In this document: positions 1 to 12,518 of the stretch, piece by piece
How the letters are laid out: every line of letters starts with the position of its first letter
How positions within the stretch are numbered: position 1 is the stretch's first letter
Source: Grifola frondosa
Lineage: Eukaryota; Basidiomycota; Agaricomycetes; Polyporales; Grifolaceae
Direction: 5' to 3'
Assembly: GCA_001683735.1 (NCBI GenBank)
Contig: LUGG01000015.1
Coordinates: 1,054,001-1,118,000 of the forward strand
Length of the DNA stretch: 64,000 bases
Translations under genes and position numbers: made by a program
Notes under the pieces: generated by a model
Seen by the model: the letters and a program-made list of their open reading frames with translations, nothing else
What the model was told of the DNA's origin: nothing
Databases searched by the model: none

Positions 1-569
1 TTCTGCAAGAACATCCTGTCGGATACGCTGATCAGTCGAACGCGCCGCTCTGGAAACGGTAAAATCTCACTGGATGACACTCTCAAAGCGAAGCTCATAT
101 GGAAAGTTGTCAGTCGAGTATATCCCTTGAAATGGAACAGCTTACCTCTCGCTCAGGGATACCACACAAAGATTTGTTGACGCTTGCAATCAAAACCTAG
201 AAAACAATTTAGCAATGAACAACAATGCTTCGAAGACTGGTTCACCTTAATCCCGTCCTCCAACTGGATCATTTCTTCACGGTTCAACTTACCAAAGGAT
301 GGAGCAAGCGATATCAGGAGATGGTCTGGCTTCTTGACGTCAACGAAATCCATCTATAGAACCATACATAAGGAGACCACTGGAAGTTAATTGGTGTGAC
401 TGTGAACCTTCGAAAAGTTAAACTTGTTGATAAGGTCGGCCTGAAATGGGAACGTTAAATAAGATATCGTAATTTCATCAGTGCGGCTTACGCTTGTTGC
501 GACACAGCCATCACCAACATCCGGGAAGACATTCTTCACGAGATCGGGAGAAAGGCGGACTGGGCTCAT
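1..569 (-). CDS. Unknown-family gene C (3' part outside window)
   Basis: I do not recognise this family, but three other copies lie within 10 kb. The start at 569 gives MSPVRLSPDLVKNVF, matching gene D (MNPVRLTPGLGKIF). Exons read from the minus strand are: N-terminus ending at ATS before a GTAAGC donor; ADLINKFNFSK; FVDVKKPDHLLISLAPSFG followed by KLNREEMIQLEDGIK (from about 350); and VLIASVNKSLCGIPERE (about 190-140), each bounded by GT and AG. Intron positions match those of genes A, B and D. The remaining 3' exons lie beyond base 1. It is divergent from gene A, with about 1.35 kb between starts. No signal peptide or catalytic motif is visible. That it is a spliced gene is likely; its function is unknown. 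Confidence 0.55.
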
Positions 570-1919
570 GACGAGAGGAAAGTAAGGTCAATGGATGGGG
601 CGAAGAGCAGCAGTGATAACGTGTCTTTAACAAGGCAGAAAATCGATATCCAGATATAGCTGGTATGCCCGGCCACCTCACCTCAGAGACATAGAGTCGT
701 ACTCCTTACACGATGTGAGGGTGGTATTAGATAGACGCTATGATAACAGCAACGGGATCTTCGACGACTCGGACGGTACAATTTGTCCTTCGTGGGGGAG
801 TTATAGAAGTCCATGCTGACGCTCCTTCATTCTAGGGATAACCGCACATCTTAAACGTGCATATGTGCGTCTTTTCCAATAATGAAACCACCATGAAGCA
901 GTGAGCGTGATTAGTACTGCTTCGATTATTGAGAGCGGTACATATGAAAGAATGGAAGACGTAAAATTCATGCATGTAATATCAACGTACCGTGTCAGAA
1001 TAGAACCAAACCCACAGAGAAGAAGGCTGTCCAAACCTCATTGTTCTCAAGTCCACGCCGGATCCGCGCTGCAGTGCTCCGTCGGACGTTGCCCGTGTGT
1101 CAATGGACCCATGACTTCAACGAGGCTGGATTCGATGTCGACAAGGTCTACGTGAGCACAGATGAGGACGCAGTGGTATTTAGTATGTCCAAAGACTACG
1201 CGGGCTGCAGAAGCTATAATGGAATACTGCTAAATTAGGCAACATTCGTGATCCTGTTCCGGCAATTTCCGCAATTCACTTATTTAAATTTGTTATATAC
1301 TTGTTGTACTTATATTTTGTCTTCCTGCATGGCAACATCTTGGGAACAGAAGGCGAAAGTCTCTACTTCACTGGCTTACGAATTATTTAAGGTCACGCCT
1401 TTCTCGATAGCATATTCAGCACGCCGCTTGCCGCTTCACCGATCTTCAGTGATCAGCGATTGTCCTCATTTTTTACTTGTCGAATTTGCGATTTTGCACG
1501 AATTTCTTCTATCCATGTTCTGAATTGGGGGAAACGACAAACTTTCCCTGAAGCGAACCCTTGGTACATGCGAAAACAGCATGGGGCAATGGTGCCCCGA
1601 TAAACGCTTGCCTGCGAGTGTTTACTCGCTTCTCTTCCAGTCCAGCGCCTACGGAGCTCCCTGTCCCTGGCAATTCTAACTGACCATGCGACTACAGCAA
1701 GGTCAAGATGTCATGGATAAGGATAGAGTCAGCGGACCGGCGAAGGGTACAAGGGTAGTTGCGAAGTTATATATGTGCAGGCCCTTACAGCGAGAACCTG
1801 CGTCAGCGTGTGATCTCGCCTTCCGGTATGCTGCGTTTCTTGGTCATGGAAAGCTGATCCTGATATATGACAACCTAGAGCCTTTGTCTGCCTCCAGTGT
1901 TATCTCAACGCGCATTAGG
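570..1919. other. Intergenic region between divergent genes C and A
   Basis: Shared 5' region of the head-to-head pair C and A. Short open frames are present but none shows family similarity or convincing splice structure. An AT-rich stretch lies at about 1,260-1,320. No TATA box could be assigned with confidence. Confidence 0.4.
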
Positions 1920-3639
1920 ATGTCGGTATCTCTTGTGCCAAACATCGCCCAGATTTTCAACCCCAAATCCCAAAGTGGCACAGTCGAAACGATCGTGAGA
2001 GTCTGCGTCTAAGCGCAATATCCATGATGACAAATTGCTTTTACAGGCGGGAGTCATCAAGAACTTCAAGGACAAAGCGGTCAGTCCTCCTCGAAGGGAT
2101 AAATTCTAGCATCTTCTGACTATGATCATACTGTAGGAGCGTAGAGCTGATGGGGACGACACCCAGCATTACTTAACGATCAAACTCGCACCTTCTTTTG
2201 GAACATTGGATGCGTCGAGCATCAAGGATCTTGATGAGGAACTCAAGGTAACACTTGATTCTCTCGAAGCTGCCTCAGCGATGAGAATTCTTTAGGTCAT
2301 GATTGCGGGCACGCACAGGGCGTTGGCAGACATTCCCCCTCAACAGGTATCCGTTGGGTTGCAACGCGCTTGAGATTATCGCTAAATGTTATCCGCTGTT
2401 GTAGCGCACCTTTGACAAGGTTGTCGAGTGAGTGATCTTTCCCATTTGTCATGTCTTGTCTGACTTTTGCGCTAGAATCTGTCTCAAGAATGCGTAGGTC
2501 CTTATATAGACTTCTTCGGATGGGCTCTCTAACAATTCCGCAGTGTGCTCGAGATGGACACGAATCCGTCATTTTGTGTAGATAAGACCGATTATATGAC
2601 TAAGGCCGATACCGATTACTTCAAACTTGCAAGACGAAAGGACAAACGGGTTGTTGAGGAGGTATACTCTCACCCCTGATCTACCTAGTCCATTATACTC
2701 ACCATCATAGGTGCATGCTTGGTTTACAAAACTCATCTCGGACGCCGACATCGTGAGTTCTCATATATCCGGACATTGTGGCGATTAAATTTAACCCATC
2801 GTGGTCAAATTTAGATAAATTCCACTCAAGTAGCGTGTTGCCCCTCTGTTGATGTGCTCTGATGACGACATTCTCCTTCAATAGATCGACATCGGAGTCT
2901 TCAGTGAAATCGTGGCGACAACGGGTGCTGCGGTGGAGCATTTGGAGCACATCATCAAGAAGAATGAGAAGCTTGAGAAAAGTGTCGTGGATGTCGGCGT
3001 GTTGCGCTACCCCGATATCGAAAAGTGAGCATCTGTCTTCATGAATACACACTCTTTTCGACTGAAATTGACCCCGACTCCATAGTCCTTACTTCAAAGT
3101 CTACCGCATTCAGCTCAAGGCTTGGCGTGATACGACGTATGCTTTTCTTTTCTTTTCACTTCCCCATATACATACAATCTTACTCTGTGGATCATGTGCA
3201 GTCGTATCCTTGTGGTGGGAAAACAGTAAGCCGTTCCTGATAGACTTGGGATATGATCTGACGATCATGTGTCGTTCTAGTGCCAACGGGATCGTGAGAC
3301 ACCTTTATCTTCATGTTTTCATTGATGGTAATTAATGATCATAATCAACCAACAGACTGGCACATGCAACATTCGTCGCTTCAAACCCAGACAAATTGTT
3401 ATTGTAAGCATGTTCAACACAGATATTCGATCATTATCCTCATAGCTTTATTCAGGATCGCCTAAAACCAGAGACTGTCAATAAGGCAAGTCATTTGAAT
3501 ACGATCTTCCTTCTTTCTTTGATAACTCACCTCGTGCGAACAACTCCAGGCTGTGGTATGCATACTCCCCTTGATCGTTGATTCAGACGCTGACATACTG
3601 CCCGTATTATAGGCCGAAGCCGAGGCTATGTTCGATTGA
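1920..3639 (+). CDS. Unknown-family gene A (multi-exon)
   Basis: Start ATG at 1,920 gives MSVSLVPNIAQIFNPKSQ, and the first exon is 75 bases (1,920-1,994), exactly as in gene B. Further exons: 2,047-2,079 (AGVIKNFKDKA); one ending at 2,246 with TIKLAPSFGTLDASSIKDLD; 2,296-2,346 (VMIAGTHRALADIPPQQ); RTFDKVV near 2,400; VLEMDTNPSFCVDKTDY near 2,550; VHAWFTKLISDADI near 2,710-2,750; a long exon near 2,885-3,027 with IVATTGAAVEHLEH and VVDVGVLRYPDIEK; then YFKVYRIQLKAWRDTT, TCNIRRFKPRQIVI and the end AEAEAMFD-stop at 3,639. The apparent TAG near 2,400 is the acceptor of a 57-base intron, not a stop. The protein should be roughly 270 residues. The family is unknown to me; the late exons alternate hydrophobic and polar residues like beta-strands. 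Confidence 0.6.
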
Positions 3640-6314
3640 TAATTTGTGTTCAAGTTCCGGATGTGTTCCCTCTCGTGCGCGGCGCCACCGAATAGTGCTT
3701 TCCTAATAATATGCATGATGTTTGCTTGATATGCACATCACTTGCAAACAATGCCAGCCTAGATGGCTTGAACCTTGACATCCCATAGTCATATTGAGCA
3801 ACGCTAGAGGTACACGCAACCTCCGAATTGGTGGCGATGTCACCGGGTGCACCGATCCCTTCGGTACACATGGTTTCAATCCGTCGCGGCCCTCTAATCT
3901 CTCGTCTTTGAAACCTCACGTTCGTGGACTATTCGGGATTCCACGATAAAAATTGTGATTGCCTGTCAGTGATCTGGGCATGTCATATTTGGACATTGGC
4001 TGGCTACCATCGGATAATTTGAGCATACACAACAAGTACGATACAATTCTGACGGACATGTCAATTCCTCCGGCTGAACTCAGAATGGTTGCGTCGGGGC
4101 AACAAGTATGACGAATGGAGTATACATACTTCAACATCGATCAAGGAGATAGTACTTTGATAATCCTGTCTTTGATACGGCAAAATCAATCCAGAAAGCT
4201 CCCTCCTTTCCTACACAAACATACGCTCAGCCGCGGCCTGGAAAATTAGGGTGTTCAGCATAGAAAAATTGTAAAGCATACGTAGAATATGTCCTACAAT
4301 CGCCTGAAAGGAGCAAAGAAAGTTAGGATTGTGTAGGTGTGTAGGAATGATGCCCGTACCTTGTCCTTCGTGATCGGAGTCATCCCACTCTGTGACAAGT
4401 AAGAGGTGTATGTCAAATACGGGACCACATGTATAATAAACTCTTGCATACGATGACAGTTTCACGAGGTTTGAAACGACGTTGATTGAAGATCAGAATC
4501 TGGGCTGATGCGTTAGAAGTTATTTTGTTATGCCTTGTTGAAGCGCCTACCAGACCGCTACAAGAGAAAGGTTATTTGATTAATTACTTTTTTCGAATGA
4601 ATGGCCGCAGAACGCACATCTTGCGAGGATTGCTGAAACAGACGATTATAAGCCGAATGACCACTGAAATAAATTAGGCCATCCTTACGTGATGTTGCGC
4701 CAGGCTATGAGTTGTATACGAAAAATATAGAAGTAAGGCCTGTATGGTACGTGAGTCGCATGGGATATACCACCGGTCCGAAGGCAAACCTCGTCGACTC
4801 CGGATAACATATGACGCAGATATCCATGACTGGCTTCTTAATATCCGCATTCTGATTCACAGACAACGTGGGGGTCAAGTTAGTGGAGCATACAGCCGCA
4901 ATGATGGCCTCAAATATTCTTTCATTGATCTAAGGCCTCTGTGAGTCTCCGGAGGGGTAGAACAACAAAATTCCTGGCCTTGGTCGAATTTATCTGTATC
5001 CGGTCTTCAATACTCGGCATGATGATAACTCGGGTCCACTTACCACTTCCTGGTCGAGCACACCCTTGGAAAACCACGCATTCACCTACAGTGAATTCAA
5101 TGAATTTGAGAAGTACAGAAAAACCATTTCGCTTACTCTCGATGGAAGCGGCATAGCCGGAAGCCGTGGAGCGAATGGAGACTGTAGTTTCGAAATGGCA
5201 TATGACATGATTCCGAATCCACACGTAGCACTCTTGGGCTCGCCTGCGCTAGTTTTCCCATAGGTAACCTGCTGTGTGTGGTTCTCTATCTTGAACGCCC
5301 GCATTGCACCTTGAACTGTCGGCTTTGAATGTCTCTTTACATGCCATTCTGGGGAGATTCACATCACCATCAGCTTCTCATCATAGCAGAAAGGATTTCT
5401 CACCGTGTGCACAACTTGCCCCGTCATCCGCGCCTTCGTCACGCCTACCACGCATAATGCTCTCAGATGGATCTGTCTCACCACGCGCGTCGTTTGGGAT
5501 AGACTTGGCTCTTTCCTGAGATGCCTTCCGTTGGACATACGTGGTGCTACCTTCTGGCTGGTGCTGAACCTCATCTGATCCGACCGCCCTCTTTCGCGGG
5601 GTGTGGGGTGCATCCGGTATCAACGGATAGAATTCGTCTTTTACCACATCAGGAGAGGTAGGTATGGGTTCCGCAAGTCTACAGAACACTTCAGAGCGAT
5701 GTATAATCCTGAACTGGAGATATACTCACGGGTGTTGAGAAAACATGCTTTGGGAGAAACTCATCAGGATCGTACAGTATGTACTCAATGGAAGTACATA
5801 CTGGATTACTTTGTCATAGCCCATCTTATTTCACACCACAATCAGGCTATTGTTTCCGCACAGAATAGATAACCGTACCTCTTGAATCGGAATGCCACCC
5901 AACGCCTTGTTCACACTCGCGATCATGACCTTGAGATACGGAGCGCTCATATCATTCTACGAACCGGCGACGACATAGATATGAGGCCTTACCTTTACTG
6001 TATTGTCCAATTGGGAAATAGTAGCGCTATCTAGGTTTCCGAATGACGGAGCAAGCGGAGCTTTCAGATAATCAGCCTTATTGATGTCCGTGAAGTCGAC
6101 CTAAAGGAATATTGAGACAATGAATACATAAATAAATAACGTAGAACGGAACGTTGCTGAAGTCAAAATGTTCAATAATTTCTGCCTATCAGCGAGGATT
6201 TAGAATCGAAAACTCGTGGAACAAGACATGAGTTACAATTGTCAAGACTGAGCCGTCGTCTGCCTCTGGCCGGAAAATCTTCCCCAGTCCTGGTGTAAGG
6301 CGTACTGGATTCAT
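3640..6314 (-). CDS. Unknown-family gene D (multi-exon, diverged 3' half)
   Basis: Start at 6,314 gives MNPVRLTPGLGKIFRP. Minus-strand exons: LTI before GTAACT; AEIIEHFDFSN (about 6,190-6,150); VDFTDINKADYLKAPLAPSF with GNLDSATISQLDNTVK after it (about 6,105-6,000); NDMSAPYLKVMIASVNKALG (about 5,950-5,885); YDPDEFLPKHVFSTP (about 5,780-5,732); then a long charged exon with PHTPRKRAVGSDE (5,690-5,381) that genes A and B lack. Family similarity resumes at 4,940-4,690 with IFEAIIAAVCSTN, VMDICVICYPES and RPYFYIFRIQLIAWRNIT. The 3' end is uncertain. One candidate C-terminus is AAAERMFV-stop at 4,211, resembling AEAEAMFD of gene A. A further family-like piece, YDYGMSRFKPSRL, lies at about 3,790-3,750. 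Gene D is convergent with A and divergent from B. Confidence 0.45.
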
Positions 6315-7925
6315 AGGAGCAGCTCAAAGTGAGGATGGCTTCGCAAGACGAGGAGGGCTAGAGAATGAGGGCTGGTTCGGTCGCGTTTTAACACGAAGTC
6401 TTTCAGCATTGTGACCAGACACGAACTAACCGCGAGGCTAACTTTCACCGCACACCGAAACTGCGTTCCTTCCATGCTGAAACAAACAGTGGATAAACGC
6501 TTGGATAGCGTTCAATCAAGTAAGGTTCCTTATGTTCAACGCGTCTCTTTGTTGCGATGAGGATCCAAGAAGTCGCATACGACAGCCTTGAGGCCTTGCC
6601 GTAGAAGGATGGGCTGCGGAGCATCATAGCTTGGGGCAGCTTATCTTGCGCTAAGCTGAATGTATGACTCTGAGTGTTCACCATAGACCCAGGATCGGCG
6701 ACAATGTGGGATATCAGAAAAAGTGTCAATGATGAACACAGAAGCATAATAACACATAGAAGCGCTCACTCTCCGTGAACCGCAGGCTTGGTTCCATTGA
6801 ACCAGAGTCTATTTTTGCAGTAATCGATTCAGCCCCAGGACTGACACAGGGCATGGTGTTGAATGTATCCAAACGTGAAGACACAAAGAACCACACAGGA
6901 CGATCAAGTGAGACACTTATCTCCGACATTTGGTGAGATACATGTTGTGTATGTCTGATATCAAAATATTCAAAATGACTCACCAAGATCTGTAAAATAT
7001 CGCATTTGAAGGCCTGTTTCGTAGGAATATTGCAACCATATGAGAGTGAAAGACGAATCAAAAACGTCCTTCGGCATCGTCCGGTTCAACTGTTTTCAGC
7101 GCTTCCGAAGAGCTTCAAGCTTCAAAAAGAACTTTGACCGGCCCAATCAACACTCTGCTGATAATGGCGTTCACGGGTTTGAGATACCTTACGTTATTGA
7201 AAATCTCATATTCAGCGAACGTTGCTACTTATATTGCGGCAGTGATTAATAAGAAGCACGCCTGACTCGCGAGCGGCGCACATTGCGCACGGTATATGAC
7301 GCAGCGCCTCTGGCGTTTCTAACTTTGCAACTGACGCTTAGTTCAGGCTTAGAAATTTCTACACAGGAAATATATAGGTCACTGTGGACGATAAACCTGT
7401 GGTCCTCATTCCGCCTTATTTACGTCATTTCTAGGCGCGCAGAGTTTTTGCGGAATGGAGTACTGAAGGCAGGAATTCTAATATTCATATACAGTGTGAG
7501 TCATGAGTTTACGAAGGTCTCCAGGTATCAGGTGCTCAAAACGCTCTGACTTCTAGCTGCCGCAGGTAATCGCGCAACTCGAGCAGCTTGTGCGCGGCTA
7601 GGATTGGACGTAATATTTTTCACCAAGGACACGAGCGAGTATATCGTTGGCGCTCTAGTGTGCGGCTAGTCGTAACTGACATCTGCTCTGTCGTGAACGG
7701 GCACAGCATGTTATCTTCAGCATCTACAAAACATGTAGATATTTTGGCGCTCCGAGTGAGTTCACATAGAACACCGTTCGCAGGAGAGCGCCATAAGAAC
7801 CTTCTATCTGCATCCATACTTCGGCTTTCCGGATGTTTTCAATATCCCCCTGGATACAGTTTTTGGTATATAACTCGTACGTAAAGACTCTGCTCTGTCT
7901 CCACCATAACCCTTGTTGCCTTACA
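6315..7925. other. Intergenic region between divergent genes D and B
   Basis: Counterpart of the C-A spacer (1.6 kb against 1.35 kb). A minus-strand pair of open frames (7,061-6,726 and 6,747-6,445), joinable at a GTGAGC donor near 6,770, could be a further gene relic, but I cannot relate it to any family. A TATA-like GGTATATAAC lies about 55 bases upstream of the gene B start. Confidence 0.3.
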
Positions 7926-9646
7926 ATGGAGGTTCCTCTTGTTCCAACCATCGCTTTGATATTCAACCCTTCCGCAGACACTATCACGGTCAAGACCATC
8001 GTGCGTTTTTACATCAGACCACTTCACCCGCTGATCGACCCGACACACAGGCGGGTATAATCAACGAATACACACGGAAAAGCCTAAGCATAAAAGCTAT
8101 CCGTAGTTCTTCACCTGTTCACGTTCTTTCAATGGATATCAAAATAGGAACAGACAGATTGCGACAACGTTGAGTACACTCTGACGACCAATTTGGCTCC
8201 CAGCTTCGGGGAGTTGAGCGTGGAATCTGTGAAGAAGCTCGATAGCTCAAGGCAAACAGTTTCTTTTCTCGCGTAACTACGCACTGATGAAGTACCCGTA
8301 GGTTATGATAGCAGGAGTGAACAGGACTTTGGCTCTCATTCCTCCGGCCGAAGTATGCCTCGTTGCTCTGCGCTGAAGAATGCTGAGTATCGCTTTGCTT
8401 CACCCCCAGCGCTCGTTCGATAGAGTGATCAAGTAAGATATTTCCAAGTTTCGTATCTAATGATTATTGAATATCTCGTATCAGGACATGCTTGCAATGC
8501 CCGTGAGTCTTGTGGACATCCTTGCGCATGCTTTTGTTAATGATGACCTAGTCTGCTCGAGGATGAACAGGATCATGTTGTGGAGAGAAAAAGCCATTTT
8601 TACATGGACAACATCGACTTCTTCAACATGAACAATACCGAGAAAGGGAGAATCGCTGAATCGGTAGAGATATTTATGAATTTATGAGTCTATGTTCTTA
8701 TCCGATGGTTGACTCACCCTCTTAGGTTCACACTTGGTTCATGGAGCTCATTGAAGACGATGATGTCGTGAGTGTTGTCCAATCGCTCATGCTTGTTGCA
8801 CTTACGCTCAAGCTCGTGTGTTGTTATCTTCTCCAGCTCAAATCCACGAAGGTACTCGTTGGCGATGCAAATTACTTCCTTCGGTTTTATCATGTATTCC
8901 GCCAAACAGATAAACATAGCGACGTTCAGCACTATTGTGGCCACAATGGGGGCTGCTGTGAAACATTTTAGAAACGTTTTCGGAGGACATGAAAACTGCG
9001 AGAAGACAATTGTGGATATCGGAGTACTCCGTTACCCAGACTTGAAGCAGTGGGGGTTTTTTCCTCGGTGTATGTCATAAAGCTAAGATTGATCTGGTTC
9101 TTTAGCCCGTATTTTAAGGTCTACCGAATCCAACTCACAGCTTGGCGCGATGCAACGTATGGATCTCTTCTTGTCTTGTATGTGGGTCTAACCTCTTCAG
9201 TTAGTCGTTATTTTGTGGTGGGAAAAAAGTGAGCCATCAATAAGTTCTTCCCGGTGGGCTCGAGTCTGACTTGATCGCTATAGCCACGATGGGATTGTGA
9301 GAGCATCCTCGTCCCATTCTGGATGATAGTAACGTGTGGCACTCTTGGTGACAAACAGAATGGCACTTTCAACATGCACCGCTTCAAGCCCAACCAGGAT
9401 GTCATTGTGAGTACATTGTAAGAATATTATGGTGTTACATGTTTGAGAGCTTCTCGTCAGAATTCCTTGTCGGCGAAAGCTTTAGAAATGGCAAGTTTAT
9501 CTCAGTAACTCATGGTTCATCGGCTAAGTCTCCCCAAATCTTCCATCACTAGGCAAGGGTGCGTAGTTCGTTAATAATCATGCGTGGACAATAACTCATG
9601 GGTAGCATACTTGTAGAAGGAGGCCGAGAACATGTTCCACGATTAG
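7926..9646 (+). CDS. Unknown-family gene B (multi-exon)
   Basis: Closest relative of gene A. The start at 7,926 gives MEVPLVPTIALIFNPSADT, and exon 1 is 75 bases (7,926-8,000). Exon 2 is 8,051-8,083 (AGIINEYTRKS). Later exons: VEYTLTTNLAPSFGELSVES (8,170-8,240); VMIAGVNRTLALIPPAE (about 8,300-8,350); RSFDRVI (near 8,420); DMLAMP; LLEDEQDHVVERKSHFYMDN (about 8,550-8,660); VHTWFMELIEDDDV (8,728-8,768); INIATFSTIVATMGAAVKHF and VDIGVLRYPDLKQ (8,910-9,050); YFKVYRIQLTAWRDAT; TFNMHRFKPNQDVI (9,363-9,405); and KEAENMFHD-stop at 9,646. After exon 2 the donor expected as GT reads CT (CTAAGC), so this copy may splice badly. Function unknown. Confidence 0.55.
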
Positions 9647-10490
9647 GCGACACATACGTGCGGGTGGGAAACACTACGAGGTGAATTAGCGTGAGTGGAG
9701 GGGAAGAAATCCTGGATGATTGACTGCACGCAAAGTAGGATTAAGTAGTGGGTGAGGGAGCCGTACATATAAAGCAAGTTTTATGGCCTCGGAGAGGAAA
9801 CTTTATGCATTTGGCGGACACAGTCAAAGTTGTCGCCGCTCTTGCATTGTAGGGGGCACATCAGCACGGATGCGTGCATATCTTGCAGCTTGCTGTTCCA
9901 CTCTACCGGCGCTTCGAAGTCCCGTGGCGTCCCGACAAGTTCGGCCATGATCGATTGATCGGTAGATCTCAGTCCGCTTCAGCCAATAGCAAGCCACCTC
10001 CAGCAACCAATGGACTTAGAGCAGCAATATTCAAGCCAATCAAAAGTTGCTGCTACCTGGTATATAAGGCAGCCCGACCAATTGTTTGCTTTCTGCTCCC
10101 ACCCACATGCTCTACTCCCCACCCCGCGTCAATAATGTCCATCTATCCCAGGCATTGCTCTGTATTCATCAGGATTATGACTGAAGGCATTTCTCTCTCG
10201 AGTTCTGCCTCCCCAGATGTCAGCGCCAGCTGCGGGAAGAGCAGGGCACTGCTAAGTGTTGTTTTGACGATATGCGTATGCTTGAATCCGATACAATTAT
10301 GCTCGACACACTCACCTCTGATTCTTCTCCACTTCCCCCCATCGCATAGGTCACTCTGCCTGGCTCGTTCTCAGCTTTGATTTCAGAGGGTCTCGATTCG
10401 AGTCAGCGGCGGCTATGCACTAGACACGTGCACCCAAGAGCGAGCTGAGGATGCTGTTTCTGGTCTCCGCTATCTCCCACTACAGACATC
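9647..10490. other. Intergenic region with a TATA-type promoter
   Basis: A clear TATA box (GGTATATAAGGC) lies at about 10,060 with plus-strand polarity and could drive the MFS gene. A 168-codon open frame across it (9,874-10,380) has no recognisable features and would include the promoter itself, so I do not call it a gene. Confidence 0.4.
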
Positions 10491-12153
10491 ATGCGACCCG
10501 ATGAAGACGTACTGCGCTCAAATTCTGGGTGCGAAGAGACGACTGCATCCCAGAGCAAGCTTGTCGTTTATCTTGCCGTTCTAGCAGCCTATGTCTCTAA
10601 CCGAATAGTTGATTCTTTCCTCCCTGATGTCCGTCACTCTCGATATCAAAACTTGTGCCTACGCTGACCTTCATGAAGCTTATCCGTAGCATTGGCGTAG
10701 ACGAGACTCAAGTTGGTTATTGCATCGGTGCGATGGTGAGCACGCCAGCTTCTTGCGCTCGCAAGGAAGGGTCCAATGCGATGCACTCCCAGCACCTAGT
10801 CTTCTACGCAACACAAGCTTTTACCTTCAACTGGATGCGAAATTCACAGCCAGTTCTTGCATTGGGTATGATCGGTCTATTTCTTGCGATGTGTGGGATC
10901 GCCTTTTCTCACCTCTATCTGTGGCTCATTCTCTTGCAAGTACCCTTGTGCTGTCGCTCGTCATCGCTCTTATCTGATATTACCTCAGTCGCGGTTTACA
11001 TGGCATCGCTAGCGCTCACGCCGAAACAGTCACATAGTCAGTCAAGGCGTCTGAGATCAATGTTATGCGGTCATTTGCTGTAATTTCTGGGTACAGATTG
11101 ATCTCGTCATGGTTGTTTTTACCTACTAATCTTCTATGAAGTCCCCTTATAGCCGGACTTCTGTCTAAACCGGAAGAACATCTGTTGTCATATTTCGGTG
11201 ATTGGGAGTTGCTGAAGATGTATCCGTATTTTCTTCCTTGTTCAATCCCTGCAACGTTGTCGGCGCTGTCTTGCCTTATGTTGCTCTGGACCTCAACAGA
11301 GGTGACGAATTATTTGTTATTTCTATGTATCAGCTGACATACCTTCATCTTTGTTCTAGTCCTCCGCTCCGCGCATACACGTGTCTTCCATCCGCAATAG
11401 CCCTACGGTGCAAAATGCGGATGAAATTCCGTATGATTGCGACCTGACGTTGGTTATTGGCCCTATCGCCTGCCTCACCTTTCTTGAAATAATCGTCAGC
11501 GCGGTGCAGCCAACATTTTACTCCACTGCCATCGGTCTTGGCGGTACAGGCTTTGCTCTCCCTGCGATCGGCGCTGTCCTGAGCTGCTGTGCCTTGATTA
11601 ACGTCCTCCTGCAGGTGTTTGCAAAGACAATTTGCAGTAGATATGGCCCGCGGGGCATATCTATCACCGGTTTCCTCCTAGCTCCCGTCGCCGTCTTGTT
11701 CTTCCCCTTGATCAACAGCTTCGCATGCATCGAGGGACTTGGCGTGACGATGTGGTTGTGCATCGCTCTGCAGGCCTTAATATTAGCTGCGGTCAAATTT
11801 GCCTCCGGTAGGTATCTTGTCTGCCCCCCTCACTCTACGACAACGTATCATATTAACCCGCGTACGAAGGATCCACCATGATATGTTTGCACCCAGACGC
11901 GAGGGCCCGAGAGCACATCAACAGGACCGCCATCGTGGTCATGTCATGCATGCGCTGCGCTGGGTCCTTCGCCACGAACGCCTTGTTCTCGCTCGCGATG
12001 AACGAAGAGCGCTACTATGGCGGACGCTGCATCGACCTGCGCCTCGTATTTGTCTGCGGCGCGCTGTGTGTTGCGTTCCTGCTGCCAGCGCAGAGCGTGC
12101 GGCTGGGGCCGACATTACTCCCGATGCCGAATGCGATGGGTTCGAGGGCATGA
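10491..12153 (+). pseudogene. MFS transporter of the fungal DHA1 (drug/H+ antiporter) type, probably decayed
   Basis: A polytopic membrane transporter of the major facilitator superfamily. The N-terminus from 10,491 has a first hydrophobic segment (LVVYLAVLAAYVSNRIVDSF), followed by IGVDETQVGYCIGAM, the usual loop and second helix of fungal DHA1 proteins. Later exons hold AGLLSKPEEHLLSYFGDWEL with YPYFLPCSIPATLSALSCL (11,150-11,300) and TFLEIIVSAVQPTFYST with GLGGTGFALPAIGAVLSC (11,480-11,600); the last helices end at 12,153. Introns with GT-AG ends separate the blocks. The expected GRLSDRIGRRP-like motif A after helix 2 is reduced to NWMRNSQPVLALG, and exon 1 does not join the next block in frame. 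I infer a damaged gene; the substrate cannot be told. Confidence 0.55.
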
Positions 12154-12518
12154 CCCTTGCTCGACGTAGGTTTCGTGCTTTGGACTCCGTACCTGTGTTG
12201 CTGATTGTATCCGTGCAGGCTATAGGTGGCGGGGAGCTCGACACCAGGAAGACCATTTAGCTGTGGTCTGCAATTTACAACCCAAGATTCGCGGCGTCCC
12301 TGTGATCGGTGCATATTTTCGACAGCACTTCCTATTAACCCTGTGCCATATTGTAGATACTGCATTCAGGCTGCAATCAGCTCGATATTTCTTCATGTTC
12401 GATGCGTCTGGCTGAGTGAGCTGCTCAAGATTGCAGAAGACAAGTGAATTGCAATTTGAAGGTATCATCGGCTCGAGTGCTTGTGAGATCGGTTATTACA
12501 TTGTCATGTATGTACTAA
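12154..12518. other. Gap between the MFS gene and the Helitron end
   Basis: I see no gene here. The stretch holds the 3' flank of the MFS gene up to the A at 12,518, the inferred host base next to the Helitron terminus. Confidence 0.4.

Noticed and set aside
2390..2405. Premature TAG stop in gene A
   Set aside because: The TAG is the acceptor of a 57-base intron beginning GTATCC; gene B has the matching intron ending CCCCCAG.
9874..10380. A 168-codon plus-strand frame
   Set aside because: It runs through a clear TATA box and has no family features, so it is more likely promoter DNA of the MFS gene.
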